Source of the DNA: Methanobacterium formicicum DSM 3637 | Lineage (GTDB): Archaea > Methanobacteriota > Methanobacteria > Methanobacteriales > Methanobacteriaceae | Direction: 5' to 3' | Assembly: GCF_000302455.1 (NCBI RefSeq) | Contig: NZ_AMPO01000009.1 | Span: 1 to 64,000, forward strand | DNA length: 64,000 bases | In this document: one piece after another, positions 44,814 to 58,860 of the stretch | Position numbering within the stretch: the first letter of the stretch is position 1 | Layout of the letters: the number at the start of each line of letters is the position of its first letter | Notes under the pieces: model-generated | What the model was told of the DNA's origin: nothing | The model's database searches: none | Seen by the model: the letters and a program-made list of their open reading frames with translations, nothing else | Made by a program: the position numbers and the translations under genes

Positions 44814-45701
44814 TTAATTATCTAATCCATTCTGACACTCATCATGACTTCTAGAAATGACCTCAGCAACAAGAAGCTCAACCTTATTAAACACTAGCTT
44901 CCCATTTAACTCTTCTATTTCTGGCCTCATTACAATCACCACCGGCACTTTCCCCATAATTGCCGCCTGAATTTTGGACATGGTACCCCCACTCTGACCA
45001 CTTTCCTTGGTTAAAACCACTTTTATCTGGAATTCTTCCATGAGAATACCATTAAAACTTGGCGAAAAGGTTCCCTCCATGGCAATAATATTATCATGAG
45101 GTATGCCCAGTTCCAGAGATTTTTTTACAGAATAAACTGTGGGAAGAACCCGGGCAACAACAAATTCTGGGGAAATTACCTCAGTAACGTAATGGATGGT
45201 GTTCACACCTGCTAGATGTAAAACTTTACCATTTGCAAAACTCTTTGAAAAACTTCGTTCCTTTGAAAACTCACTTTTGTTTAAAGATTCATGGTTTAAA
45301 TACTCACTTTGGTCAAGTATTTCCTTGATAATAAGTGCAGCATCCTCAAAGGAATGAACATGATGAATAAGATCGCTATCAGGAAGTGCAGTTTCAGGTC
45401 TTTCAAAACGAATATATGGTACATTCACAGTATTTGAAGCTTTTATCGCATTTTGAGTAGCTGCTGCTGCAAATGGGTGGGTGGCATCAATTAAAAGTTC
45501 AATATCATTATCTTGTATAATATTAGTCAATTTTTCAGAATCAAAAAATCCTTCCAGAACTTTATTTGCCCCGGATTTCTGTGCCAGTTCCACTCCGTGA
45601 GGGGTGGTGGCAGTGGCCAGAACACTGATCCTTTCCTCTTCTGAAAGATCAGAAATGATCTTCCTGGCATCACTGGTTCCTGCCATTACCAACACATTCA
45701 T
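44814..45701 (-). CDS. cbiJ: Cobalt-precorrin-6A reductase (CbiJ/CobK)
   Basis: NADPH-type reductase of the anaerobic cobalamin ring pathway. The 295-residue protein begins MNVLVMAGTSDARKII and has ATATTPHG, LIDATHPFAAAATQNA, PYIRFERPE, VLHLAGVNTI and VVLTKESGQSGGTMSKIQAA, all CobK signatures. A Ser/Asn/Glu-rich insertion near residues 125-155 (LDQSEYLNHESLNKSEFSKE) is unusual. A 16-bp duplication in the leader (45705-45736) copies the AGAGGTT ribosome-binding site. It complements cobQ at 26 kb. Confidence 0.9.
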   Translation of the reverse strand: MNVLVMAGTSDARKIISDLSEEERISVLATATTPHGVELAQKSGANKVLEGFFDSEKLTNIIQDNDIELLIDATHPFAAAATQNAIKASNTVNVPYIRFERPETALPDSDLIHHVHSFEDAALIIKEILDQSEYLNHESLNKSEFSKERSFSKSFANGKVLHLAGVNTIHYVTEVISPEFVVARVLPTVYSVKKSLELGIPHDNIIAMEGTFSPSFNGILMEEFQIKVVLTKESGQSGGTMSKIQAAIMGKVPVVIVMRPEIEELNGKLVFNKVELLVAEVISRSHDECQNGLDN

Positions 45702-45704
45702 TTT

Positions 45705-45736
45705 TTAACCTCTAACCTGTTAAACCTCTAACCTGT
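45705..45736. repeat. 16-bp tandem repeat duplicating the cbiJ ribosome-binding site
   Basis: TTAACCTCTAACCTGT at 45705 and TAAACCTCTAACCTGT at 45721 differ at one base. On the coding strand each contains AGAGGTT; only the proximal one is at usable spacing. Confidence 0.88.
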
Positions 45737-45841
45737 CTTTTTACCTAGATTTCTTTAACCCTGATTTTTTATTTGACCTTAATCCTGAACTTTTATTCCT
45801 AGTTTAATGGATTACCCCACTTAGGAATGTGGGGGAAGAGT

Positions 45842-48367
45842 TCATTTTATGAACTTTCCAACCAGCCAGTCACTGATGAATATAGTACAGGCAACCAGTA
45901 GGATTACAACCCAATCAAACGCACCAAGGGCCGTGGTACGGAAGACTCCTTGCAGGAACGGTAGATATATTACTCCTAATTGCAGCAGGAATGATGCTCC
46001 AATTGCTATGAAGAAGAATTTGTTGGTGAATCCTCCATCAGACCGGCAGTTGAACACGTTGAATATCTGGTACATTACAAAGACGGTGAAAGCCATGGTC
46101 ATGGCCTTGGTTAAGTCTGTGCCACCGGATAACAGGTAATAATACAGTGCCAGTGTACCAACTGTCATGACCACCCCGGCCACTGCTATTTTAATGAGGT
46201 TTCTCCGGGGAATGATCTCTTCCTTGAGGGGTGGGCGTTCCATAACACCCTTTTCTGGTGGTTCAACACCCAGAGATTGGGCAGGAGGTCCATCCATTAT
46301 TATGTTTATCCATAAAACCTGTATGGGGTTAAAGGGGATTGGTAATCCCATTACAGAGGCTGACGTAATGGTGAGTATGGCTCCGATGTTAGTGGAAAGC
46401 TGGAACCGGACAAAACGACGGATGTTGTCGAATATGGTTCTTCCTTCACCCACTGCTTTGACTATGGTGGCGAAGTTATCATCCTGAAGGAGCATGTCCG
46501 CAGATTCCTTGGCAACATCGGTACCACTTCCCATGGCCACACCAATAGCTGCTTTTTTAAGGGCAGGAGCATCGTTTACCCCATCTCCAGTCATGGATGC
46601 AACATGTCCCTTCTTTTTAAGGGTTTCAACAATTCTAACCTTCTGTTCAGGGAACACGCGGGCGTATACACTGACATCATCCACCATATTTTCAAATTCC
46701 TGGTCACTGAGTTTGTCCAGGTCACTGCCGGTGAGTGCAACGATTTCACCTTCAGCAATACCTATTTCCCTTGCTATGGCTACTGCAGTATCCTTATGGT
46801 CCCCAGTGATCATCACTACCCTTATACCTGCCTTTTTAGCCTGGGCAATGGCTTGTCTAGCTTCTTCCCTTGGTGGGTCCATCATACCCACTAGACCCGC
46901 AAAGATAAGGTCTTTTTCCAGTTCCTCCTTATCTTCCAGGTTTTCCTCAGGGCCCAGTTTGCGGTAGGCAAATCCAAGAACACGAAGTGCGCTTCCAGTC
47001 ATTTCTTGAAGGTCTTTCATTGCATTTTCAGTGTCTTCTGGTTTGATGGAGCATACTCCATCTTCACCATCAATTTGGGAACATTTCTGGAGTAAAACCT
47101 CGGGGGCTCCTTTTATCAGGATGTACCTATCCGGGCCTATCTGATTGACAGTGGTCATCCTTTTACGGGTACTGTCTAATGGTATTTCCAGTAATCTTGG
47201 ATTTTTTTCCTCCATTTCCTTCCGGTTGTAACCATTCTCATTAGCATAAAGTAAGAGTGATGCATCGGTGGGATCTCCCAGTAATTTACCATCATCAGTC
47301 TGAGTGGCATTGTTACAGAGTGCAGCTATGGTGTAAACCATTTCAGGGTCAGTTACTCTGGCATCCCGGACTGTCATCTGGTTCAGGGTTAGTGTTCCGG
47401 TTTTATCAGTACATATAACGTTACAGGACCCTAAAGTTTCCACTGCCAGGAGTTTGCGGACTATGGCATTGCTTTTAGCCATTCTTTGCATTCCCAGGGC
47501 CAGTGTAAGGGTTAAGATTGCAGGGAGTCCTTCAGGAACAGCAGCCACTGCCAGGGAAACCGAGGTCATGAATGTTTCCACCAGGGGTGTTCCCTGGAAA
47601 TACTCAAGTGCGAAAACAATTGAACAGACCACGACAGCCAGTAATCCTAAAGTCTTACCGAGACTGGCTATTTTTTGCTGTAAGGGTGTTTCTTCTTCTT
47701 CTCCCTGGATCATCTCCGCGATTTTACCGATCTCGGTGTCCATACCAGTTTCCACCACAACACCCCTACCACGGCCAGATGCAACATCAGTTTCCATGAA
47801 GGCCATGTTTTCTGAGCCGTGTTCATCACTAGATATGGTGTTGGGGTGTTTTTCAACTGGTAATGATTCTCCAGTCATGGCTGATTCATCTATCAAAAGG
47901 TCGTAGCTTTCAACTATCCTGAGATCAGCCGGTACATTATCTCCTTCCTCTAAAAGAACAATATCCCCCAGGGTGAGTTCTCCTGCAGGTACTTTCTGCT
48001 CCTGACCATCCCTCAAAACCACCGCTTCAGCAGATATGAGTCCTTTGAGCTTCTCCATTGCCTTCTCAGCACGGTATTCCTGGATGAATCCAACCACTGC
48101 GTTTATAATAACCACAATGAGTATTACAATTGCATCGAGGGTGTCTCCCACGAAATATGCTGCAACTGCGGCAATGAGCAGGATCAGGATGAGTATGTCT
48201 TTGAACTGTCCAAAGAAGATAGTGATTGGTCCGGCCTTCTTCTCCTCAACCAGTTCGTTTTTACCATGTTCTGATAATCTTTTTTGAGCCTCAGAACTAT
48301 TTAACCCATTAATACTTGAATTGAGGGTTTTTAAAGTTTCATCTACGCTTAATTTTTTCCATTTCAT
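45842..48367 (-). CDS. P-type calcium/cation-transporting ATPase
   Basis: An 841-residue P2-type ATPase with four plus six membrane helices. Motifs are MTGES (actuator), AAVPEGLPAILTLTLALG (M4 with the PEGL of calcium pumps), CSDKTGT-type ICTDKTGTLTLNQ with the phosphorylated Asp, and TGDGVNDAPALKKA. C-terminal helices contain NIIMDGPPAQSLGVEP, usual for PMR1/SERCA-like pumps. Expected to expel Ca2+ or Mn2+. AGGTGC precedes the ATG. It is monocistronic. Confidence 0.93.
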   Translation of the reverse strand: MKWKKLSVDETLKTLNSSINGLNSSEAQKRLSEHGKNELVEEKKAGPITIFFGQFKDILILILLIAAVAAYFVGDTLDAIVILIVVIINAVVGFIQEYRAEKAMEKLKGLISAEAVVLRDGQEQKVPAGELTLGDIVLLEEGDNVPADLRIVESYDLLIDESAMTGESLPVEKHPNTISSDEHGSENMAFMETDVASGRGRGVVVETGMDTEIGKIAEMIQGEEEETPLQQKIASLGKTLGLLAVVVCSIVFALEYFQGTPLVETFMTSVSLAVAAVPEGLPAILTLTLALGMQRMAKSNAIVRKLLAVETLGSCNVICTDKTGTLTLNQMTVRDARVTDPEMVYTIAALCNNATQTDDGKLLGDPTDASLLLYANENGYNRKEMEEKNPRLLEIPLDSTRKRMTTVNQIGPDRYILIKGAPEVLLQKCSQIDGEDGVCSIKPEDTENAMKDLQEMTGSALRVLGFAYRKLGPEENLEDKEELEKDLIFAGLVGMMDPPREEARQAIAQAKKAGIRVVMITGDHKDTAVAIAREIGIAEGEIVALTGSDLDKLSDQEFENMVDDVSVYARVFPEQKVRIVETLKKKGHVASMTGDGVNDAPALKKAAIGVAMGSGTDVAKESADMLLQDDNFATIVKAVGEGRTIFDNIRRFVRFQLSTNIGAILTITSASVMGLPIPFNPIQVLWINIIMDGPPAQSLGVEPPEKGVMERPPLKEEIIPRRNLIKIAVAGVVMTVGTLALYYYLLSGGTDLTKAMTMAFTVFVMYQIFNVFNCRSDGGFTNKFFFIAIGASFLLQLGVIYLPFLQGVFRTTALGAFDWVVILLVACTIFISDWLVGKFIK

Positions 48368-48550
48368 GGGAAATGCACCTAAAACATTGAATATGATATT
48401 ATTGGATACGATTTGAAAAATAATATTATTTTTTAAATATTTGTGATTTATGTTTGATGTTTATTTAAAATACCAGAGTAACCTGCATACAGTTAATATT
48501 AGTTCATTTAATTTGCACATCAACTTCTTTATAACTCATTTAATATTTCT

Positions 48551-48949
<399 letters not shown>

Positions 48950-48976
48950 TTTTATCACTCGTAAATGGAGAAATTC

Positions 48977-49420
48977 ATGATAATAAGAGAATTCAAACGT
49001 CCTGACCTTAAAAGAGTCCTGGAAATTGAATTATCCTCCTTTGATGACCCCTATCCATCCAATGTTCTGGTGGATCTTTATAACTTGGGAGCGGGTTTTC
49101 TGGTAGCCCAAGAAGATAATATTGTGGTGGGGTATATTATATTTTGGATCAGGTTTGAGGATGAAGGCCATATCATTTCCCTGGCCGTGGATCAAAAATA
49201 TTATAGAAAGAAAATTGGATCACAACTGGTGGAAACAGCACTTGAAATCTTCAAAAGATATAATGTGAATAGCATTCGCCTGGAAGTACGGAAAGAAAAT
49301 CGTGAAGCCCGTAAATTCTATCAAAAACTAGGTTTTGTGGAAAAAGCCCATCTAGTAAAATATTATGAAGATGGGGAAGACGCCGTGGTTATGGGCAAAT
49401 TATTGGAAGACTTTGATTAA
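48977..49420 (+). CDS. rimI: GNAT N-acetyltransferase, RimI type
   Basis: A 147-residue GNAT enzyme: MIIREFKRPDLKRVLEIE, VDQKYYRKKIGSQLVETAL (acetyl-CoA loop with KIG in place of the usual GxG), LEVRKENREARKFYQKLGF and the C-terminal YYEDGEDAVVMG. RimI in archaea N-terminally acetylates proteins. ATG 48977 follows GGAGAAATTC; ATG 48965 includes that site and is less likely. It is divergent from the UPF0146 gene. Confidence 0.88.
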   Translation: MIIREFKRPDLKRVLEIELSSFDDPYPSNVLVDLYNLGAGFLVAQEDNIVVGYIIFWIRFEDEGHIISLAVDQKYYRKKIGSQLVETALEIFKRYNVNSIRLEVRKENREARKFYQKLGFVEKAHLVKYYEDGEDAVVMGKLLEDFD

Positions 49421-49795
49421 TCACCGGAAAAAAGTTCCCCAAACGAAGTACAAAGATAAAAAAAACCCCTGATTCACAGGAATAAAAACATTAATTCACA
49501 ATATATTATCAAGTTTCTAAAGTAGTTCATATTTCATGGAAAATCAATGATAATTTGAATAAATAATCAATTACATATCATAGGTTAGGCAATGATATTT
49601 AGACCTTAGAACCATATCTAAGATCGCGAATTCATAAGGATAAAATAGTTGAACCGACTATTAATTTAAGATAAAAGTTAGGTAAAACAAATTTAGCAGA
49701 TTTTTTAATATTATCCATTTTAGCAAATTGAAGGCCCCAATCAAATTAAATAAAAAAAATTGGTGCCCATAGTAATATTATAACATGGTGATTGA
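49421..49795. other. Spacer upstream of carA
   Basis: About 375 bp with no gene or clear structure; AT-rich, ending with the GGTGATTGA ribosome-binding region of carA. Confidence 0.5.
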
Positions 49796-50878
49796 ATGCA
49801 AAAAGAGGCCAAATTAGCTTTAGAGGACGGTACAATATTAAAAGGAGAAGGATTCGGTTACCAAACAATTAAAACAGGAGAAGTGGTTTTTGCCACTGGA
49901 ATGACCGGTTATGTGGAATCACTTACTGATCCATCCTATAAGGGTCAGATCCTCATGTCCACATATCCTCTGCAGGGTAACTACGGCGTGTCTAAAGAGT
50001 GGTTCCAGTCCAATGGAATAAAAGCCGAAGGATATGTAGTTAAGGAACAAAACCCCTATCCATCACACAGCCACTCTGAAAATAGCTTATCCGGTTTTTT
50101 AGAGGAATATAAAATTCCAGGAATCAGTAACATTGACACCCGCTCCCTCACCTTGAAGATCAGGAAATACGGGGCTCTTAATGGTGCGCTGTCCACAGAA
50201 GAAATTGATGATGAGGAACTCCTGGCCATGGCCCAAAACCAGCCAGGAATTGAATACATTGACCTGGTGGATAAAGTTTCAGTAACCCAGCCCAAAATAC
50301 TGGGAGAAGAATATAAAGACCGGGCAGTTGTCCTAGACTGTGGAATAAAAAATAACAGTATCAACGCGCTCCTCAGAAGGGAGATTGGTGTTGTTCTGCT
50401 TCCTTACAATACTTCACCCCAGGAAATTATGGACTATGAACCCGGAGCTCTCCTGGTTTCAAGTGGACCCGGGGATCCCAGCAGGGTGAGTGAAACCATC
50501 CAGACTGTGCAAAAACTTTCTGAGAGACTTCCAATTTTTGGTATCTGCCTGGGACAGCAGATTATTTCCATGGCATTTGGTGCCAAGATTTACAAGATGA
50601 AATTCGGACACCGGGGAATAAATCAGCCAGTTAAGGATCTCAAATCAGGTAAAGTTTCCATAACATCCCAGAATCATGGTTTCACCATTGATCACAAAGC
50701 TTGTGAAGATTTACCCATAAATGTAACCCAGATAAACCTTAACGATGGCACAGTAGAGGGCATAGAACACCAGGAACTCCCAATATCCAGTGTACAGTAC
50801 CATCCAGAAGCAGGACCTGGACCACACGACACTGATTATTACTTCGACAACTTCGTGGAAAACCTTAAAAAATATTAA
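49796..50878 (+). CDS. carA: Carbamoyl-phosphate synthase small subunit
   Basis: A 360-residue CarA. The N-terminal domain has GFGYQTIKTGEVVFATGMTGYVESLTDPSY; the class I glutamine amidotransferase carries the nucleophile Cys in FGICLGQQI (about residue 251) and the His-Glu in YHPEAGPGPHD. It makes ammonia for CarB. GGTGATTG precedes the ATG. carB follows after 124 bp, so there may be an internal promoter or a long leader. Confidence 0.95.
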   Translation: MQKEAKLALEDGTILKGEGFGYQTIKTGEVVFATGMTGYVESLTDPSYKGQILMSTYPLQGNYGVSKEWFQSNGIKAEGYVVKEQNPYPSHSHSENSLSGFLEEYKIPGISNIDTRSLTLKIRKYGALNGALSTEEIDDEELLAMAQNQPGIEYIDLVDKVSVTQPKILGEEYKDRAVVLDCGIKNNSINALLRREIGVVLLPYNTSPQEIMDYEPGALLVSSGPGDPSRVSETIQTVQKLSERLPIFGICLGQQIISMAFGAKIYKMKFGHRGINQPVKDLKSGKVSITSQNHGFTIDHKACEDLPINVTQINLNDGTVEGIEHQELPISSVQYHPEAGPGPHDTDYYFDNFVENLKKY

Positions 50879-51002
50879 CAGAAAGTCTGTTTGAATAGAT
50901 TTTGAGATTTAAAGGGTTGAAATAGATTAAAATTATGTTAAATACCATGTATCGACTTTAAATTTATTATAGGGAATAGAAGAGGACAAAAGAGGATTAG
51001 AA

Positions 51003-54191
<3,189 letters not shown>

Positions 54192-54204
54192 TATTATTCC
54201 AATC

Positions 54205-54236
54205 TCTTTTTAAATTTTTATTTTTACGTTTTTTTG
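54205..54236 (+). terminator. Poly-T region after carB
   Basis: Four T-runs in 32 bp directly after the carB stop, typical of archaeal termination. Confidence 0.5.
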
Positions 54237-54381
54237 AAGGTTAAATCTTTATATATACTCTAACCAATTCCGACGCCACCAATTCCAGTCTAGCTTGTGA
54301 ACTTTTAAGTAAAAAGATCATATCTCTTTGGATCCTTAATAACCCTCAAAATTAAAGGTCTACTTAAATCAGATCAAAGGA

Positions 54382-54389
54382 TTAAATAT
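54382..54389 (+). promoter_or_regulatory. TATA box of a possibly leaderless amidohydrolase mRNA
   Basis: TTAAATAT lies 25-32 bp before ATG 54414, and no ribosome-binding site precedes the ATG; the transcript would start within a few bases of the ATG. Confidence 0.45.
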
Positions 54390-54413
54390 CTCCATAAACA
54401 TACTTTCTCCTGT

Positions 54414-55586
<1,173 letters not shown>

Positions 55587-55590
55587 AACC

Positions 55591-56037
55591 ATGTACCAAA
55601 AAATATTATTACCCACTGATGGTTCAAAATTTGCTGAAAAAGCAGCTGACCATGCTATATGGATAGCAAGCAAAAGCGGCGCCGAAATTATCGTTTTAAA
55701 TGTTATTGAAACATCCTCACTTGTGGGGCTCCCTGCAGAAGACCTCATTGTAAGAATCAAAGAGATGCTTAAAGAAGAGGGGAGAAGATCCTTGGAAAGA
55801 ATTTCAGAAATGGTTACCGAGGAAGAAAAGGAACTCAAAATAGAAGATATTAAAGTAAACCTTAAAACTGAGGAAGGATCCCCAGCTGATGCCATATTAA
55901 AAACTGTGGAAAAAGAAGACATAGATCTGGTAGTCATGGGAACCTCAGGAAAACACGGTTTAGACCGATTTTTATTGGGCAGTGTAACTGAAAAAGTGGT
56001 TAGATCAGCAAAATGCCCTGTCTTAGCCGTCCACTAA
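55591..56037 (+). CDS. Universal stress protein (UspA family)
   Basis: A 148-residue UspA-fold protein: ILLPTDGSKFAEKAADHAIWIA, then the ATP-binding site GTSGKHGLDRFLLGSVTEKVVR. Paralogue of the gene at 29472 with the same length and motifs but without its two cysteines. The ATG begins 4 bp after the amidohydrolase stop, with GGTGAAACC shared as ribosome-binding site, so they are co-translated. A four-CBS protein gene follows. Confidence 0.93.
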   Translation: MYQKILLPTDGSKFAEKAADHAIWIASKSGAEIIVLNVIETSSLVGLPAEDLIVRIKEMLKEEGRRSLERISEMVTEEEKELKIEDIKVNLKTEEGSPADAILKTVEKEDIDLVVMGTSGKHGLDRFLLGSVTEKVVRSAKCPVLAVH

Positions 56038-56090
56038 AAAAATTCTATTTTTAATATTTATTTTAGTTGCAGCTAACAGCTGGTGAAACA

Positions 56091-56927
56091 ATGCAGATAA
56101 AGGACATAATGTCAGAGGAAATACACTACATCCAAGTACCAGGGAACCGAGCTAACGCTCTGGAACTCATGAGAAAAAACAATGTATCAGGTTTACCTGT
56201 AGTAAAAAAAGGCACTAAAACACTGTTAGGCATACTCACCCGAACTGATCTGGTTGAAAACCCTGATGAAGAACAAATTGCCTTAATAATGACCAGAGAT
56301 TTGATAACCGTAGCTCCTGATGACAATATAAAAGATGCAGCCAGAAAAATGGTTGAAAATAACATTAGAAGAGTTCCAGTAGTGGAAAATGAAGAATTAG
56401 TAGGTTTAGTCACTGCCTCAGACCTGGTTAACAAAGCACTGTGGAAAATGGACCTTAATGATCCCGCCGAAAATTACATACTCCTAAATGTACCTACCAC
56501 ATGGGAGAGAACTCCACTCAATGTTGCTTTCTCCATAATGCGCTATTTCAACCTTAAGGTTCTCTTAGCACTTAATAATGAAGGAAAACCATCCGGAATA
56601 TTAACTGAAACCGATTTCCTGGAAGAAAGTGAAGTGGTATCTGAACAAACAGTTCACAACACTTCTGTGGGCACAGAGGGAGATAAATGGTCATGGGATA
56701 GTACAAACGTACTCTATGTTTTTAAAAACCATTTACAATTCTCTGACAAAGAAGTAAGGGATGTGGCTACCAGTGACCTGGCAATAGTTACCACCAAAAC
56801 CCCGGTCAAGGATTGTGCCAATAAAATGAGGCAGAGAAACATCGAACAGATGCCGGTTATTGATGTGGAGGGGGAACTGGTTGGATTGATAAGAGCAGGT
56901 GACCTCATCAAATCACTCCTTGATTAA
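56091..56927 (+). CDS. Four-CBS-domain protein
   Basis: A 278-residue protein composed of CBS motifs: DIMSEEIHYIQVPGNRANALELM, LIMTRDLITVAPDDNIKDAARKMVE, a third around TTWERTPLNVAFSIMRYF, and a fourth near the C-terminus (DLAIVTTKTPVKDCANKMRQRN). Two Bateman modules are expected to bind adenosine nucleotides. ATG 56091 follows GGTGAAACA. Located directly after the Usp gene; a nucleotide-responsive stress unit is inferred. Confidence 0.88.
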   Translation: MQIKDIMSEEIHYIQVPGNRANALELMRKNNVSGLPVVKKGTKTLLGILTRTDLVENPDEEQIALIMTRDLITVAPDDNIKDAARKMVENNIRRVPVVENEELVGLVTASDLVNKALWKMDLNDPAENYILLNVPTTWERTPLNVAFSIMRYFNLKVLLALNNEGKPSGILTETDFLEESEVVSEQTVHNTSVGTEGDKWSWDSTNVLYVFKNHLQFSDKEVRDVATSDLAIVTTKTPVKDCANKMRQRNIEQMPVIDVEGELVGLIRAGDLIKSLLD

Positions 56928-57052
56928 AAATAGTTAATTAATTATTCGTAAATGATTTTTTAATTAATTGATTTTTAATTAATTTTTTTATTGCATCTTT
57001 TTATTTATTTAAAAAATACCTAAACACTTAAACAAACATATTGAAGATTAAA

Positions 57053-57490
57053 ATGTCAGAAACAACTCCCATACCAAAACCAATTATTAAAATAAAAGCT
57101 GATCCTGAAATTATCCGTATCGTTGGTAAAAAAGGGGGGGAAGTCTCCCTGCAGGACATCAATCTTAGATTCATTATGGCCACCATGTGGTGGGAAGGAG
57201 ATCCCCAGCTGGAAACTTTTTTCCAGATACTGGAATTAACCATTAAACGGGCCCTGCAAGAGGTTCACCCCCATGAAAAAATGGTTATAGATTATTCTTA
57301 CACAGCCAATGACATTCTGGAAGATGCATCCGAGATCATGGTTGAGATAGAGAACATAGAAGCTGATGGCGAAGTACTGGAAGTAGAAGGAGATATTATT
57401 GTTCTCTCTGGAAACGATAGCAGAGGTTTTTTCAAAAAACTAACTGCATTCCGGCGTAAAGTTAAAGAAACCGTACATCGAGAAATTTAA
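57053..57490 (+). CDS. Conserved hypothetical protein
   Basis: A 145-residue soluble protein: an N-terminal part IPKPIIKIKADPEIIRIVGKKGGEV, a helical center (LRFIMATMWWEGDPQLETFFQIL, then ALQEVHPHEKMVIDYSYTA) and an acidic beta-rich stretch (DASEIMVEIENIEADGEVLEVEGD). I do not recognise the family. The start ATG 57053 has only weak GAAGA upstream; a TTG four codons before is possible. Its stop region is duplicated (57479-57518). Confidence 0.6.
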   Translation: MSETTPIPKPIIKIKADPEIIRIVGKKGGEVSLQDINLRFIMATMWWEGDPQLETFFQILELTIKRALQEVHPHEKMVIDYSYTANDILEDASEIMVEIENIEADGEVLEVEGDIIVLSGNDSRGFFKKLTAFRRKVKETVHREI

Positions 57491-57518
57491 TAAAAATCGA
57501 GAAATTTAATAAAAAAAT
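57479..57518. repeat. Duplicated stop-codon region
   Basis: CGAGAAATTTAATAAAAAT at 57479 and 57498 (second copy with two extra A). Each copy contains the codons for R-E-I and TAA; the first is the real stop of the gene at 57053. Confidence 0.9.
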
Positions 57519-57660
57519 CTAAGGGAATTACTCCCTTTTTACACCACGGTTCATATCCAAAATTTTTACAGCAAGGTTCATACAATAGCTATTTAAACTT
57601 ATTTTTATCAGCCCATCAACTTTCACTATTATCAGCCATCAATTTTATTATAATTTTTAA

Positions 57661-58728
57661 TCAAACATTATTCAAATTTATATTTCTGCGCAGACAGGGT
57701 AGAATCTTAAGCAACAACTCTTGAGCATCTTCCTGGTCTTTGACTTTACGTGCGACGATTTTTCCCTTGGCAAATAGGGTGATATTGGTACTATTCATCT
57801 CCAGCATTGCTATACCCATCTCCTTGGAGCATTTAACTTTTCCAAGGGATTCCAGTTCGTGGCATGTTTCAGAGATGTTTAAAGAGTAGGGAAGTTCTTT
57901 TTCGAACATTATCTTATTTTTATCACCTTTACAAGGCTTATAAACCATAATTTGATCTTTTGTATCATCCTGCCCACTGATATCTAGAGTTACTCTCCTG
58001 AAACCAACTGCCTTAAGTTCTGAATCAAGATGATGCAGTAAACCTCTGTCAATAAGTTTATCCACATCTTTCACTTCTATACGTGCCATTTGCTCATCAT
58101 CCCTTACCCTGACTATTTCAAGACCGGTTAGGTTTTTGATGAGACTTTCAGCATAATCAATACGGTTTATTTTTCGTGGAGTGAGTTTTTTCCCGGTGGG
58201 AATCCTGGTGGCAAGGCAAGTAGTTGAAGGGGTATACTTAATATTTTCCTGTTTTAAAACTTCTCTCACATCACCAGATGTGAATCCTGATTTAACCAGA
58301 GGTGTTTTAACATTTTTTTCTATGTTAACCATTATTCCGGGACGGTCCTCCATCAGATCACTGATGTTGGTTCCATCAACCACAGCATCATACTGTTCTT
58401 CCTTTGCTATGTTTTCCAGTCGCTGGTGCATTTTCAGCTTACAAACATAACACCGGTTGGGGGGGTTTATTTGAAATGCAGGATCTTCCAAATAGTTTTC
58501 ACCAACAACCCTATGTTTGATCCCTATCATCTGGGCGATCTGCTCTGCATTCTGGACACATTCTGCAGGCATAGCCCCATTATCCACGGTAACTGCCAGT
58601 GCATCACTGGCCTCTTCCTTTGCAATCCAGGCCAGCAGTGTACTATCTGCTCCACCCGAAAATGCAATGATCACCTTTTTTCCATGAAGATAATCCCTTA
58701 ATTTATCCATCTTTCCTTTGATATCCAT
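57661..58728 (-). CDS. larE: LarE-like ATP-dependent sulfur transferase with C-terminal extension
   Basis: An adenine nucleotide alpha-hydrolase-fold enzyme: PP-loop AFSGGADSTLLAWIA (about residue 21), CYVCK (about 93) and STTCLATRIPTGKK (about 170) are LarE signatures. LarE adenylates and sulfurates a cofactor precursor. The three Cys (CxxC plus CLATR) match LarE types reported to bind a [4Fe-4S] cluster rather than the sacrificial-Cys type. About 85 residues at the C-terminus (MGIAMLEMNSTNITLFAKGK...) are additional. TfuA for McrA thioamidation lies upstream on the same strand, so sulfur delivery to that reaction is an attractive inference. ATG 58728 is chosen; the upstream frame lacks family sequence. 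Confidence 0.8.
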   Translation of the reverse strand: MDIKGKMDKLRDYLHGKKVIIAFSGGADSTLLAWIAKEEASDALAVTVDNGAMPAECVQNAEQIAQMIGIKHRVVGENYLEDPAFQINPPNRCYVCKLKMHQRLENIAKEEQYDAVVDGTNISDLMEDRPGIMVNIEKNVKTPLVKSGFTSGDVREVLKQENIKYTPSTTCLATRIPTGKKLTPRKINRIDYAESLIKNLTGLEIVRVRDDEQMARIEVKDVDKLIDRGLLHHLDSELKAVGFRRVTLDISGQDDTKDQIMVYKPCKGDKNKIMFEKELPYSLNISETCHELESLGKVKCSKEMGIAMLEMNSTNITLFAKGKIVARKVKDQEDAQELLLKILPCLRRNINLNNV

Positions 58729-58860
58729 AAAGTACCACGTTAATTTCTGATATTTCCAGTATTTACTAAAATCACAGCATATATTCAATTATCACACATA
58801 ATTCAATTAATTCAAATATCCAATTAATTTCAATAAATGTTAAAAGCATTTTAAAGAATC

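Noticed and set aside
46167..47906. Plus-strand open frames inside the P-type ATPase gene
   Set aside because: The minus strand encodes all P-type motifs in frame; the plus-strand products are Ser/Thr-rich antisense shadows.
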